The notes under the pieces: model-generated
What the model was told of the DNA's origin: nothing
The model's database searches: none
The model's input: only the letters and a program-made list of their open reading frames with translations
Made by a program: the position numbers and the translations under genes
NCBI GenBank assembly: GCA_027486095.1
Contig: JAIXPT010000440.1
Location: forward strand, 1-43,527
Reading direction: 5' to 3'
DNA from: Planctomycetaceae bacterium
GTDB taxonomy: Bacteria > Planctomycetota > Planctomycetia > Pirellulales > UBA1268
Length of the DNA: 43,527 bases
Shown: positions 8,777 through 17,921 of the stretch, one piece after another
Position numbering within the stretch: position 1 is the stretch's first letter
How the letters are laid out: each line of letters starts with the position of its first letter

Positions 8777-9943
8777 ATGAGCAGGCTGGAGCGGCCGGGA
8801 GATGGGGAAAAGCGGTGGTGCGGCTTGGGCCGGCGATCTCTTCCGGGTTTCACCCTCGTGGAACTGCTTGTCGTGATCGCCATCATCGGCGTGCTCGTGG
8901 GCCTCTTGCTGCCCGCGGTGCAGGCGGCGCGGGAATCGTCCCGGCGGAGTTCGTGCTCGAACAATCTGCGCCAGATGAGCCTCGGCGTGCTCAATTTCGA
9001 ATCGGCCAAGGGCCGGTTTCCAGCGGGGCTGCGGGATCCTTTCTTTCTCACGGTCGGCAGTACGCCGACCTACCTCACGAATCGCGCCCGGTTCAGCTTC
9101 ATCACACTGATTCTACCCTTCATGGAAGAGGTGGCGCTCGGCGATCAAATCACGTCGTATCTCAAGGCAAGCGGGAACGCGGCCCCATGGAACACGGGGC
9201 CCTTGGGTGGGATCGGTTCGCCATTCGTCGTTCAGCCCAAAGCCCTGCTCTGCCCCTCGGAGCGGACGGTCTTCACCAATGCGGCGGAAGCGAGGCCGAC
9301 GAGCTACCGTTGCAACCGCGGCGACATCTTCACGGCCTCGGATCTAAAGTATCAAAGGCGGGGGCCGTTTGGTACCGGCTTCGACCGAGACACCTACTCG
9401 TTGACGCCGATCAAGGTCGCTGCCATCCCCGATGGCTTGTCGAAGACGGTGATGCTCGGCGAAGTGATCCTGGGAGATCTGTCTTCGTCACGCAGCGCGG
9501 GCACCGGTCTGCAGGCGTCGCTCGCCTCGACGGATGCTCCCGGCACCTGCGCGAGCCTGCTTGCGACCGATCAATACAATCCCGTCTTCGGCGTCGGTTT
9601 CAACGATCGGACGGCGGGCCGAAAGTGGGGCGATTCACTGGTCTTCTACACGGGGTTCAACACCGCGACGGGTCCAAACACACCACGGTGTGGCGCCAGC
9701 GAGAACCTTCACATCGTGCCGGTGAGCAGCTACCACGCCGCGGGAGCGCAGGTTTCGATGTGTGATGGAAGTGTGCGATTCATCTCGGATTCAATCGACG
9801 CGGGTGATCCGACCGTGGCTCAGCCCAGCGTGACGACGGATGCCGGCACGGGCGTCCAGTTTTACACGGGCCCGAGTCTCCGCGGCGTGTGGGGCGCGAT
9901 GGGGACGATCGCGGGCAGCGAGCCAATCGCCACCGGAGAATGA
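8777..9943 (+). CDS. DUF1559 pilin-like planctomycete protein
   Basis: 388 residues from the ATG at 8777 (MSRLERPGDG), preceded by purine-rich GGGGAGCGGAG; a GTG at 8738 is also possible. The N-terminus is a type IV pilin/pseudopilin signal, [16 protein letters not shown], with the prepilin peptidase cleavage expected after Gly and Phe as residue 1. It continues [21 protein letters not shown], the standard DUF1559 opening. The C-terminal H-X9-DG motif is YHAAGAQVSMCDGSVRFI. This family is greatly expanded in Planctomycetes and is presumed to be assembled or exported through a type II/IV pilus-like machine; its function is unproven. The next gene is a lipoprotein, the usual pairing for this family. 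CDS and downstream genes probably form one operon. Confidence 0.93.
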   Translation: MSRLERPGDGEKRWCGLGRRSLPGFTLVELLVVIAIIGVLVGLLLPAVQAARESSRRSSCSNNLRQMSLGVLNFESAKGRFPAGLRDPFFLTVGSTPTYLTNRARFSFITLILPFMEEVALGDQITSYLKASGNAAPWNTGPLGGIGSPFVVQPKALLCPSERTVFTNAAEARPTSYRCNRGDIFTASDLKYQRRGPFGTGFDRDTYSLTPIKVAAIPDGLSKTVMLGEVILGDLSSSRSAGTGLQASLASTDAPGTCASLLATDQYNPVFGVGFNDRTAGRKWGDSLVFYTGFNTATGPNTPRCGASENLHIVPVSSYHAAGAQVSMCDGSVRFISDSIDAGDPTVAQPSVTTDAGTGVQFYTGPSLRGVWGAMGTIAGSEPIATGE

Positions 9944-10008
9944 TCGGCCCAGCGGCGTGTGGCTCCGGCCGCCGCGGTCAAGTGTTCATCACCATGGAGG
10001 ATTCAACC

Positions 10009-10512
10009 GTGTCCGGAAACCTGCCGCAGGATGGCGGTCGTTGGGTTCGATTCGTCGTCGCGGCGACGATCTTGGTCGGTGTGGTCGGGTGCGGCACCTC
10101 GGGCCCAGACACCCAGGCCGTTCAAGGGACCGTCACCATCGACGGCGCACCGCTCGAAGGCGCCACGGTCTATTTTTCACCGACGGGTTCGGGAGGCGCG
10201 CCGGCAGCGGGACAGACCGGATCCGGTGGAGTCTTCCGCCTGACGACGGTGGTCGCCGGAGCGCGGGGTGGCGGTGGGGCGGTGGCGGGCGACTATGCTG
10301 TGGTGATCCAAAAACGCGAGATGCCGGCCGTGGCCGAACTCTCCACGGATGATCCGCGCTACGGCGGCGACCGGCCCTCCACGGAGTCATCGAAGGCGAT
10401 CAAGGAGCTCGTGCCGGTGGTCTACGGCGATGCCAAGACATCGCCCCTCCAGGCGACCGTAAAAAAAGGCGTGAATGCGTTCACGTTCGAGATCGAATCG
10501 AAGGGGAAATGA
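10009..10512 (+). CDS. Carboxypeptidase-regulatory-like lipoprotein paired with DUF1559
   Basis: 167 residues if translation starts at the GTG at 10009. I chose that start because GGAGG (9996-10000) sits eight bases before it, whereas the ATG five codons upstream overlaps that ribosome site and has none of its own. The lipoprotein signal is FVVAATILVGVVGCGTSG with a lipobox-like VVGC. The mature part opens AVQGTVTIDGAPLEGATVYF, a transthyretin/carboxypeptidase-regulatory-like beta-sandwich repeat, and continues with GDYAVVIQK and EIESKGK at the end. This type regularly follows DUF1559 genes in planctomycetes; it would be anchored in a cell-envelope membrane. Its stop overlaps the next gene's start (ATGA). 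No enzymatic residues are visible. Confidence 0.85.
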   Translation: MSGNLPQDGGRWVRFVVAATILVGVVGCGTSGPDTQAVQGTVTIDGAPLEGATVYFSPTGSGGAPAAGQTGSGGVFRLTTVVAGARGGGGAVAGDYAVVIQKREMPAVAELSTDDPRYGGDRPSTESSKAIKELVPVVYGDAKTSPLQATVKKGVNAFTFEIESKGK

Positions 10513-12803
10513 CCCGCAGTGTCTGGAAGCGATGGATGTGCTGGGGCGGGCCGCGAGCAGCCCGCGGAGCGTCGGGAGGCCATGCACTGCCGACCACGAT
10601 GTTCGTCGCCTGCCTCGCGATATTCGTGATCGCAGGCGAAGCGGTTGCGGCGGAGGAATGGATCGACTCGCAGGGTGCCCGCCTCATCGTGCATGCCGAC
10701 GATGGCCGCTGGCTCTCGCTTCGCTGCGAGCCTGGCGGCAGAACCCAAACGATCGCAGAGCCCATGGTCGTCGATGTCGATGGCGACCGCATCGGCGGAC
10801 GATACGAGCAGGCTGTCGTCAAGGATGGGGAGCTGCGCTGCGAAGGATCGCTGCGGAGCCGCCGTGGCACGACGTTCATCTTTCGCGACCGGTATCGCCC
10901 CACGTCGCGACATGCCTTCGACATGGAGCGTGAGGTCGAGGTCGCTGAGGTCAATGCCGGCGACACCGCCTTCAACAGCCTGTTTCAGATCGACCTGGGG
11001 CGGGAGGCTGCCTTCGGCGGGCACGACTATTTCGTGCCGGGATTGTGGTATCGGACGAATTTCTCGCTGCCCGTCGCCGGATTGCTGGCGTCGGATCCGA
11101 ACGACCGGTATTTCCTGTTTCGGGAGGATCGGCTGCCCTTGCCGGTGGTGGCGGCCCGCGACCGCGAGCGTGGCGACACGGTGACGCTCACGCATGTGCA
11201 GGCCGATCCGACCACGTTTGCCGGTGATCAGGGGCCCGATCGCGTTATTGATGAGCGGCTCCAGTTCGGATCGTTGGGCGTGATTCGCCACGACCGGCTT
11301 GCGCTGGCGTTCATGTTTCCCGGTTCGGAGGGTGAAAAGACGCGGGCACCGGGCGCCAAGAAAAAGGGATGGGCGCTACGGAGCCACCCGGTACGGGCCG
11401 GCTTTTTGCACCGTTATCGACTGATGCTGAGCGCGACGACGACTGCCGCCTATCGCGATGCGGTCGAGCATGCCTGGAAGCAGGCGTTCGCCCGCTATCA
11501 ACCGAAACTGCGGCGGGTCGATCTGCCGCGCGCCTGCGCCGGGCTCATCGAAACGCTCGACCACTATTTCGTGGGAAAGTCGGATGGCTACGACGCACCG
11601 GGCTTTCCCTTTTCCGTCTACCTGCCGGGTGGTGATGTCCGGGCCTACAACTACCAGATGGGATTCGTCGGTCGGCAGATCCCGAATGCCTTCTTTCTGA
11701 TCCACGAGGGCATCGCCCACTCGCGGAACGACTGGCGTGCCAAGGGCACGGCGATCGTCAATTTTTGGGCGCAGGCAAGCCTGTGTGCGGACGGCTGGCC
11801 ACGCACCTGGTACGACCCTGCCCGCGAGCCGGGCAAGAAAGGCCGCTGGCGACCCAGCGACAACCGGCATGGCGGCATGGCGATGCGCGTCGCCGCCACG
11901 GGGATGGAGGGGATGCTGTCGGCCTGGCTGGCGATGCGGGATGTGCAGAACGATCGGCCGGCGTGGCTCGGGGCGTGCCGCCGATTCGGCGACTGGCTCG
12001 TGAGCAATCAGAATGAAGACGGCAGCTTCTTTCTCGCCTATGGCCCGCTGAACGCCGAAGGCCGACGTGAGCCGACGGAGGCGAGCAAGGCTGCGAGTAG
12101 CAACCCGATCCGGTTTCTCGTCGCGCTGTACCACGCCACCGACGACGAGCGGTATCTGCAGGCAGCCCGGAGTGCCGGTGAATACTGCCTCGAGCACTCC
12201 CATCAGCCCTACTTTTACGCCGGCAGCGTCGTCGATAACCCGGTGACTCCCGACCGGGAATCGGGCCAAGAGGCCATGTCCGCGTATCTGGCGCTCCGCG
12301 ACGCCACGAAAGAGAAGCGCTGGCTGGACGCCGCCGTGCAGGCTGCGCGTTACACCGAAACGTGGATGATGGCCTACGAAGTGCCGGCGATCCCCGACGG
12401 CCCGCCGGGCTTCCCCGCCGACCGCAGCATCGTCGGCCAGACGGTGATCGCCACCGGCCATTCGGCTGCAGATCTCGGGCTCGCGTTTTCCGCCTACGAC
12501 TACTATCGGCTCTATCTCTTCACGGGCGACGAGCACTTCTTGGACATCGCCCGGCTCTTGCTGCACAACACCAAGCAATCGCTGAACTGGGACGGCTCGC
12601 TCTATCCGGATCTCCCGCGGGGACTGCAGCTCGAGGCGTTCTCGGTGACCATGCCCCGGCGGAAAGGCGTGATGGAATGCCTGAGCTGGAACTACGCGGC
12701 CCACCTCGATCCGTTGATGAGGCTCAAAGATCGCTTCGGCGACATCGACCTCGACATCATCGAGAAACTGCCCATTGATGAACGCCGCAAGCTCAACGAA
12801 TGA
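10509..12803 (+). CDS. Large secreted six-hairpin glycosidase-like protein
   Basis: 764 residues, start ATG overlapping the lipoprotein stop by four bases, with AAGGGG just upstream. An N-terminal hydrophobic segment (TTMFVACLAIFVIAGEAVAAE) is a plausible signal peptide, though about 27 residues precede it. Residues about 50-320 are beta-rich; about 330-745 are helical repeats with aromatic and acidic clusters (YNYQMGFVGRQIPNA, WRPSDNRHGGMAMR, SNQNEDGSFFLAYG, YFYAGSVVDNP, MPRRKGVMECLSWNYA). That pattern of paired helices around Trp/Asp/Glu-rich loops is typical of the alpha/alpha six-hairpin glycosidase superfamily. I cannot assign a GH family or substrate. Position at the end of the DUF1559 operon and next to the gal operon suggests polysaccharide degradation outside the cytoplasm. 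Confidence 0.65.
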   Translation: MTRSVWKRWMCWGGPRAARGASGGHALPTTMFVACLAIFVIAGEAVAAEEWIDSQGARLIVHADDGRWLSLRCEPGGRTQTIAEPMVVDVDGDRIGGRYEQAVVKDGELRCEGSLRSRRGTTFIFRDRYRPTSRHAFDMEREVEVAEVNAGDTAFNSLFQIDLGREAAFGGHDYFVPGLWYRTNFSLPVAGLLASDPNDRYFLFREDRLPLPVVAARDRERGDTVTLTHVQADPTTFAGDQGPDRVIDERLQFGSLGVIRHDRLALAFMFPGSEGEKTRAPGAKKKGWALRSHPVRAGFLHRYRLMLSATTTAAYRDAVEHAWKQAFARYQPKLRRVDLPRACAGLIETLDHYFVGKSDGYDAPGFPFSVYLPGGDVRAYNYQMGFVGRQIPNAFFLIHEGIAHSRNDWRAKGTAIVNFWAQASLCADGWPRTWYDPAREPGKKGRWRPSDNRHGGMAMRVAATGMEGMLSAWLAMRDVQNDRPAWLGACRRFGDWLVSNQNEDGSFFLAYGPLNAEGRREPTEASKAASSNPIRFLVALYHATDDERYLQAARSAGEYCLEHSHQPYFYAGSVVDNPVTPDRESGQEAMSAYLALRDATKEKRWLDAAVQAARYTETWMMAYEVPAIPDGPPGFPADRSIVGQTVIATGHSAADLGLAFSAYDYYRLYLFTGDEHFLDIARLLLHNTKQSLNWDGSLYPDLPRGLQLEAFSVTMPRRKGVMECLSWNYAAHLDPLMRLKDRFGDIDLDIIEKLPIDERRKLNE

Positions 12804-12823
12804 CCGCCCCTGAGCGGCGGCGA

Positions 12824-14662
12824 TCAGCGCACGAGCCCGGCGTCTTCGTGCATCTTCCGGAGCGCTTCCGCCGGAATCTTCAGCACCTTGCGGTCGTAGG
12901 TCAACAAGCCGTTGATCTCACTTTCCACGTCGGTCGTCTGCGTGTAGACCCCGGCACTCACGCCCTTTTGCCGAAGTTCACCCAGCAGGCGGATCGACTC
13001 GCCGTAGCGGGCTTTGAACTCCTCCATGTCCTTCGGCATGCCGCCATACACGAAGTACTGCGCGTTTTCGTCCATCACATGCCCCGAAACCTTCCAGCCG
13101 TGGCCGCCGAATTCGCCGACCACCTTCACGAAGGCGTCGTAGGCGGGGATGTGGAAGGGAAACACCGGATGTGGATAGCTGTGCATGTCGGCGATGTGAC
13201 CCACCGGAAAGAAGTTGCCGCCGCTGGCGATGTTCACGAGTCGGGATGGGTCATATTCGGTCGTCCAGGTGCCGACTTCGACGGTGCGATGCTGCCCCCA
13301 GGCCTCGTTGAAGGGCGTCCAAATGACGATGCACGGGTGTGATCCGAGCTGATCGATCATCCCGCGCAGCCCGTCCATCCAGAGCGCGTGCGCCTCGTCG
13401 GGCCACTCTGCGTCTTTCGGGTCGTCGGGGGCGGGGCGGTTGGCCTCCTTGTTGCGCTCGGGATCGAGCCAATGCCACTTCGGGTTCGGCCCGCCTGAAA
13501 CCTGATCCTGCCAGACGAGCATGCCCAGCCGGTCGCAGAGGTGGTAATAGCGCCGCGGCTCCACCTTGATGTGCTTCCGCACCATGTTGAAGCCCGACTG
13601 TTTGAGGAAGTTCAGTTCAAACAGCATCGCCTCTTCGGAAGGAGGCGTCAGCAGCCCGTCCGGCCACCAGCCCTGATCCAGTGGCCCCAGGTGAAACACC
13701 TCCTGGCCGTTGAGCGTGAATCGCCACTGTCCATCGGCATCCTTCACGCGGCCGACTTCCCGAATGCCGGTGTAGGAGGTGACCCGGTCCAACGTGTTTC
13801 CCTGGGCATCGCGCAACTCCACTTCAAGGTCGTAGAGCGTCGGCTCGGCCGGCGTCCACAGCCGCGGGTTGGCCACCGTCAGCGTGTCGCTCCCCTCGGC
13901 CACGAGCGCTCCATCGAGGAGCAGGCGGGCATGGATCGTGCCGGCGCCGACGATGTCGGGCCGGAGGCGGACGGTGCCATCCACCGACGTGGAAATCTGC
14001 AACGCCCGGATGAAGTTTTCCGGCACCTCCTCCAGCCATACCGTCTGCCAGATGCCGGAACACCGGTGGTAGAAGATTCCCTTCGGGCTCAGGCTCTGCT
14101 TGCCCACCAACTGGTAGGAATAGCGGGCGTTCGTGCGATCGATGACCTTGACGACGATCTCGTTGGAGCCCGTCTTCACGAGCGAGGAAATGTCGAAGCT
14201 GAAGGCCAGGGTGCCGCCCGTATGGTCGCCCGCCTCCTTGCCGTTGACCCACACCTGGGTGCGGTAATCGACCGCCTCGAAATGGAGCAGGAGCCGATCC
14301 TGCGGCGGGGCTTTCAGGTCGAACGTGCGCCGATACCACAGGGCTTCGTTGGGCTTGAGATCCCGGCCGACGCCGGACAGCGGAGCCTCGATCGCGAAGG
14401 GCACGAGAATCTCGCCGGCCCAGGGGCCGGCGGCAGTGGCGGAGTCCGGCGTGATCGCATACTGCCATAGCCCGTTGAGGTTTTGCCAACGCTCGCGCAC
14501 GAGTTGCGGCCGTGGATAGTGCGTCCAGGCATCCTGCGGCGTCAGTTTCTCGCCCCAGGGTGTCATGAGCGGGGAAGGAGCAGGCTGCCAGGCGAGAACG
14601 GGCGCACCGCCCAGGGATGCGAGGGCGATGGCCGCACATGCGGCTCTGAGAAATGCTTGCAT
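12824..14662 (-). CDS. Secreted glycoside hydrolase family 2 enzyme (beta-galactosidase-like)
   Basis: 612 residues from the ATG at 14662, which gives a clean signal peptide (MQAFLRAACAAIALASLGG...VLA). The ORF track starts nine codons earlier at MPFSPL without a ribosome site. The GH2 domain order is visible: a sugar-binding jelly roll (LWYRRTFDLKAPP, VNGKEAGDHTGG), an immunoglobulin-like domain (about 250-330), and a TIM barrel with GFNMVRKHIKVEPRRYYHLCD and LVWQDQ. The acid/base Glu is in WTPFNEAWGQ and the nucleophile Glu in VVGEFGGHG. Retaining beta-glycosidase activity is expected; beta-galactosidase is the natural guess because it is the last gene of a Leloir operon, 51 bases after galE. 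Beta-glucuronidase or another beta-glycosidase cannot be excluded. Confidence 0.85.
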   Translation of the reverse strand: MQAFLRAACAAIALASLGGAPVLAWQPAPSPLMTPWGEKLTPQDAWTHYPRPQLVRERWQNLNGLWQYAITPDSATAAGPWAGEILVPFAIEAPLSGVGRDLKPNEALWYRRTFDLKAPPQDRLLLHFEAVDYRTQVWVNGKEAGDHTGGTLAFSFDISSLVKTGSNEIVVKVIDRTNARYSYQLVGKQSLSPKGIFYHRCSGIWQTVWLEEVPENFIRALQISTSVDGTVRLRPDIVGAGTIHARLLLDGALVAEGSDTLTVANPRLWTPAEPTLYDLEVELRDAQGNTLDRVTSYTGIREVGRVKDADGQWRFTLNGQEVFHLGPLDQGWWPDGLLTPPSEEAMLFELNFLKQSGFNMVRKHIKVEPRRYYHLCDRLGMLVWQDQVSGGPNPKWHWLDPERNKEANRPAPDDPKDAEWPDEAHALWMDGLRGMIDQLGSHPCIVIWTPFNEAWGQHRTVEVGTWTTEYDPSRLVNIASGGNFFPVGHIADMHSYPHPVFPFHIPAYDAFVKVVGEFGGHGWKVSGHVMDENAQYFVYGGMPKDMEEFKARYGESIRLLGELRQKGVSAGVYTQTTDVESEINGLLTYDRKVLKIPAEALRKMHEDAGLVR

Positions 14663-14713
14663 GGTTGTCACCAGGGGTGAAAAGGGCATGTGGAAGGAGA
14701 GAAGCCGGAGGAC

Positions 14714-15694
14714 TCAGGGGGTGCCGTAACCGTGGGGATGCTTTTGATGCCATCGCCAGGCAGACGCGATGATCTCGCGCAGGCCGGGGTAGCGGGGCTT
14801 CCAGCCGAGCTCGGCCTGGATCTTGCTGCTGGCAGCCACGAGGGCCGCGGGATCGCCGGCACGTCGCGGTTGCACGTGCGCCGGAATCGGATGCCCGGTG
14901 ATCTCCCGGGCGGTGTCGATCACCTGCCGGACCGAAAAACCGGAGCCGTTGCCCAGGTTGTAGGTGCGGCTGCCGGAATCGAGCGCTTCGACCGCCAGAA
15001 TGTGCGCGTGGGCGAGATCGAGGACGTGGATGTAGTCGCGGACGCACGTGCCATCCGGCGTCGGATAGTCGTCTCCGAAGATCGCGATCGAAGCGCGTTT
15101 CCCGAGCGCCACCTGCAAGACCAGCGGGATCAGGTGCATCTCCGGATCATGGTCTTCCCCACGCTCCTCCGAAGCCCCGGCCGCGTTGAAATACCGCAGG
15201 CATGCAAACCGCAGGCCGTGCGTTTTCCCGAGCCAGTGCAGGGCCCGCTCCAGAAAGTGCTTCCCTTCGCCATATGGGCTACCGGGAGTGATGCACGCGG
15301 TCTCCGCGATGGGCTGCGACTCGGGCTCGTCGAACAGGTTGGCCGTCGAGCTGAGGATGAAGCGGGGCACACCCGCATCGACCATCGCCTCGAGGAGGTT
15401 GAGCCCGTTCGACACGTTCTCATGCAGGTATTTGAACGGCCGCTGCATCGATTCGCCGACCAACGAATACGAGGCGAAATGCATCACGGCATCGGGGCGA
15501 TGCCGCGTGAGGGCGGCGGTGATCGTGGTGCGGGCGGCCAGATCTCCCTCGATGAAGGCAGCTTGGGGGTGCACCGCGGCGCGGTGCCCCTGATACAAGT
15601 TGTCGAACACGACCACGTCGTGACCCCGGGCCACGAGCTGCTCGACGGTGACGCTGCCGATGTAACCGGCTCCGCCGGTGACGAAGATCTTCAT
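14714..15694 (-). CDS. galE: UDP-glucose 4-epimerase
   Basis: 326 residues. The Rossmann dinucleotide motif TGGAGYIGS opens the protein. The short-chain dehydrogenase pair follows as SSTANLF and YGEGK (Tyr-xxx-Lys catalytic pair), with RYFNAAGA and [15 protein letters not shown] downstream, both hallmark GalE segments, and [11 protein letters not shown] near the end. It interconverts UDP-galactose and UDP-glucose using bound NAD in the cytoplasm. Its ATG overlaps the galT stop by four bases. Length is typical for a bacterial GalE. Confidence 0.96.
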   Translation of the reverse strand: MKIFVTGGAGYIGSVTVEQLVARGHDVVVFDNLYQGHRAAVHPQAAFIEGDLAARTTITAALTRHRPDAVMHFASYSLVGESMQRPFKYLHENVSNGLNLLEAMVDAGVPRFILSSTANLFDEPESQPIAETACITPGSPYGEGKHFLERALHWLGKTHGLRFACLRYFNAAGASEERGEDHDPEMHLIPLVLQVALGKRASIAIFGDDYPTPDGTCVRDYIHVLDLAHAHILAVEALDSGSRTYNLGNGSGFSVRQVIDTAREITGHPIPAHVQPRRAGDPAALVAASSKIQAELGWKPRYPGLREIIASAWRWHQKHPHGYGTP

Positions 15695-16737
15695 GGGGCA
15701 ACGTCGAGGTGGTGGATGTCGGAGCAGGCCCGCAGCCGCTCGGCGGCATGTTCAGGCGTGATGTCGCGCTGCGATTCGCCGAGCATCTCGTAGCCGACCA
15801 TGAATTTCTTGATCGTGGCAGACCGCAGGAGCGGGGGATAGAAGTGGGCGTGCAGCTGCCACCAGCCCTGCGAGCCGGCGGTGGCCGGTGCCGCATGCCA
15901 GCCCATCGAATAGGGAAAGTCGCACGCAAAGAGATTGTCGTATCGGGCGAGCAGGCTCTTGAGGATCTCGGCCAGGGTCGTGCGCTCATCGGCCGTCAGA
16001 TCCGCGAGCGTGGCGATGTGCCGCCGGAGCGGCATGAGGAGGATCTCGTAGGGCCACACCGCCCACCACGGCACGACCGCCACCCAATCGGCGTTGCCGA
16101 ATACGACACGGTCGCCGCGGCTCGCTTCCAGCTGCGCGTAGTCCAGCAAGAGCACGCTGTCGTGAGTTTCCGTCCAGCGTCGTTGGGCGGCGTCTTCCTT
16201 CAAGCCCTCGTTGGGGATGAAGTCGCTGGCCCAGATTTGGCCGTGGGGATGGGGGTTTGAGCAGCCCATGGCCGCGCCCTTGTTCTCGAAGATCTGCACC
16301 CACGCATGCCGCTCGCCGAGCGAGCGGCTTTCGGCGATCCATGTGTCCACGACGCCCCGGATGGCGCCCACCGGCATCCGCGCGAGCGTCAGATCGTGCC
16401 GCGGCGAAAAACAGATCACCCGGCATTCGCCATGAACGGCCTGGCTCGCGAGGAGGTGGCCCCCGTCGGCATCGAGACCCCTTGCGGCGGCTATCTGTGG
16501 TGTCGGGAGCAGAGCGGCGAAATCATTGGCAAACACATACGTGCCCGTGTAGGGCGGATTGCGTTGCCCGCCCGCCCGCTCGTTGCCGGCGCACAGATAG
16601 CACGCGGCATCGTGCGGCGGGCGCTCTTCGCCTGCAGCCGCCTCGACCTTGCCCTGCCAGGGCCTCTCTGCACGGTGCGGCGAGACCAACACCCATTCAC
16701 CAGACAGACGGTTGAAGCGGCGATGCGGATGGTCCAT
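15691..16737 (-). CDS. galT: Galactose-1-phosphate uridylyltransferase
   Basis: 348 residues. The active site HPHGQIWAS contains the HPH motif whose second His is uridylylated. An N-terminal zinc-site-like [39 protein letters not shown] and a C-terminal [10 protein letters not shown] also match the family. It transfers UMP from UDP-glucose to galactose-1-phosphate. It sits between galM (39 bases upstream) and galE (4-base overlap). Start [22 protein letters not shown] agrees with the usual family N-terminus. Confidence 0.96.
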   Translation of the reverse strand: MDHPHRRFNRLSGEWVLVSPHRAERPWQGKVEAAAGEERPPHDAACYLCAGNERAGGQRNPPYTGTYVFANDFAALLPTPQIAAARGLDADGGHLLASQAVHGECRVICFSPRHDLTLARMPVGAIRGVVDTWIAESRSLGERHAWVQIFENKGAAMGCSNPHPHGQIWASDFIPNEGLKEDAAQRRWTETHDSVLLLDYAQLEASRGDRVVFGNADWVAVVPWWAVWPYEILLMPLRRHIATLADLTADERTTLAEILKSLLARYDNLFACDFPYSMGWHAAPATAGSQGWWQLHAHFYPPLLRSATIKKFMVGYEMLGESQRDITPEHAAERLRACSDIHHLDVAP

Positions 16738-16776
16738 GGAATCTCAGCCCACGAGAAGGCGTGCCTGCTTCAGTCG

Positions 16777-17901
16777 TCAACGGGTGCCGAAGCGAAACAC
16801 AGTCACGCTCTTCTTCACGTCACCGGGGCGTAGGATCGTGGAGGGAAAGTGTTTCTGGTTTGGGCTGTCCGGGAAATGCTGCGTTTCCAAACAGAAGCCG
16901 TTGCGGAAGCGATACGTCTCACCACGCTTGCCGGTGAGGGTGCCATCCAGGAAGTTGCCGCAGTAAAACTGGATCCCGGGTTCGGTGGTGAACACGTCCA
17001 TCGTGCGGCCGCTGCTCGGCTCACGGACGCTCGCCGCGAGTGCGAGCTGCCCGGTGGGGCCGTCCAAGACCCAGTTGTGGTCGTAGCCGCCGCCGAAAGC
17101 CAGCTGCTGGTCGGGATCATCGACCCGTGCCCCGATCGGCTGGGCGGTCGTGAAATCAAACGGCGTCCCTGCGACCGGCGCGAGCTCGCCAGTCGGGATC
17201 AGCCCCGCATCCACCGGCGTGTACTCCGCGGCGACGAGTTTCAATTCATGGCCGAGAATGTCACCCGTGCCCTCGCCGCGGAGATTGAAATACGAGTGCT
17301 GCGTGACGTTCACCGGAGTGGCCTTGTCGGCCCGCAGTTCGTAGCTGATCTGCCATTCGTTGGCGTCTGAAAGCAGGTAGGTGACGGTCGCCGAGAGGGC
17401 CCCGGGGTAGCCCTCTTCGCCATCCTTGCTCGTGTAGCGGAGCCTGAGGCCTTGGGCGCCATCCTGCACGATCCCCTCGCCGGCCCACACCACCTTGTCG
17501 AATCCGCGGAGCCCACCGTGGAGCGCGCACTTGATTCCGCCCGGAGCGTTGTTGAGCGCGAGTGAGTAGTCCTTGCCATCGAGGCTGAATTTCCCGCCGG
17601 CGATGCGGTTGCCATAGCGGCCGACGATGGCGCCGAAGTAAGGGGAATCCTTCTCGTAGTCGGCGAGCGTGCTGTATCCCAGCACCACGTCGGCACGCGT
17701 GCCGTTGCGATCCGGCACCTCGAGGCTCAGGATGATCCCGCCATAGGTCATCGCCCGCAGCCTGAGCCCCTGGGAATTCGTGAGCGTGTAGACCTCGACG
17801 GGCGTGCCATCGGCCGTCTTCCCGAACGGCTCGGGCTGGGGTGGTTCGACGGCGCGTGCGGTGGCACCAATGAGCATGAGGATGGCAAGGATTCGTTTCA
17901 T
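16777..17901 (-). CDS. galM: Exported aldose 1-epimerase (galactose mutarotase)
   Basis: 374 residues from the ATG at 17901, with GGGAG eight bases upstream; the longer track ORF (16777-18768) is a shadow extension. A signal peptide (MKRILAILMLIGATARA) precedes the mutarotase domain: GGIILSLEVPDRNG, VLGYSTLADYEKDSPYFGAIVGRYGNRIAGGKF, NNAPGGIKCALHGG (catalytic His region), VTQHSYFNLRGEG, GGYDHNWVL and EPGIQFYCGNFLDG with the catalytic Glu near the end. It interconverts alpha and beta anomers of galactose or glucose. A signal peptide implies action outside the cytoplasm, before uptake by the symporter encoded immediately upstream in the operon (20-base gap). Confidence 0.93.
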   Translation of the reverse strand: MKRILAILMLIGATARAVEPPQPEPFGKTADGTPVEVYTLTNSQGLRLRAMTYGGIILSLEVPDRNGTRADVVLGYSTLADYEKDSPYFGAIVGRYGNRIAGGKFSLDGKDYSLALNNAPGGIKCALHGGLRGFDKVVWAGEGIVQDGAQGLRLRYTSKDGEEGYPGALSATVTYLLSDANEWQISYELRADKATPVNVTQHSYFNLRGEGTGDILGHELKLVAAEYTPVDAGLIPTGELAPVAGTPFDFTTAQPIGARVDDPDQQLAFGGGYDHNWVLDGPTGQLALAASVREPSSGRTMDVFTTEPGIQFYCGNFLDGTLTGKRGETYRFRNGFCLETQHFPDSPNQKHFPSTILRPGDVKKSVTVFRFGTR

Positions 17902-17921
17902 GGAAGTGGCTCCCGGGGGAC

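Noticed and set aside
10133-11291. Minus-strand ORFs opposite the lipoprotein and six-hairpin-like genes
   Set aside because: No recognisable domain or ribosome site; the plus-strand genes show signal sequences and ATGA coupling.
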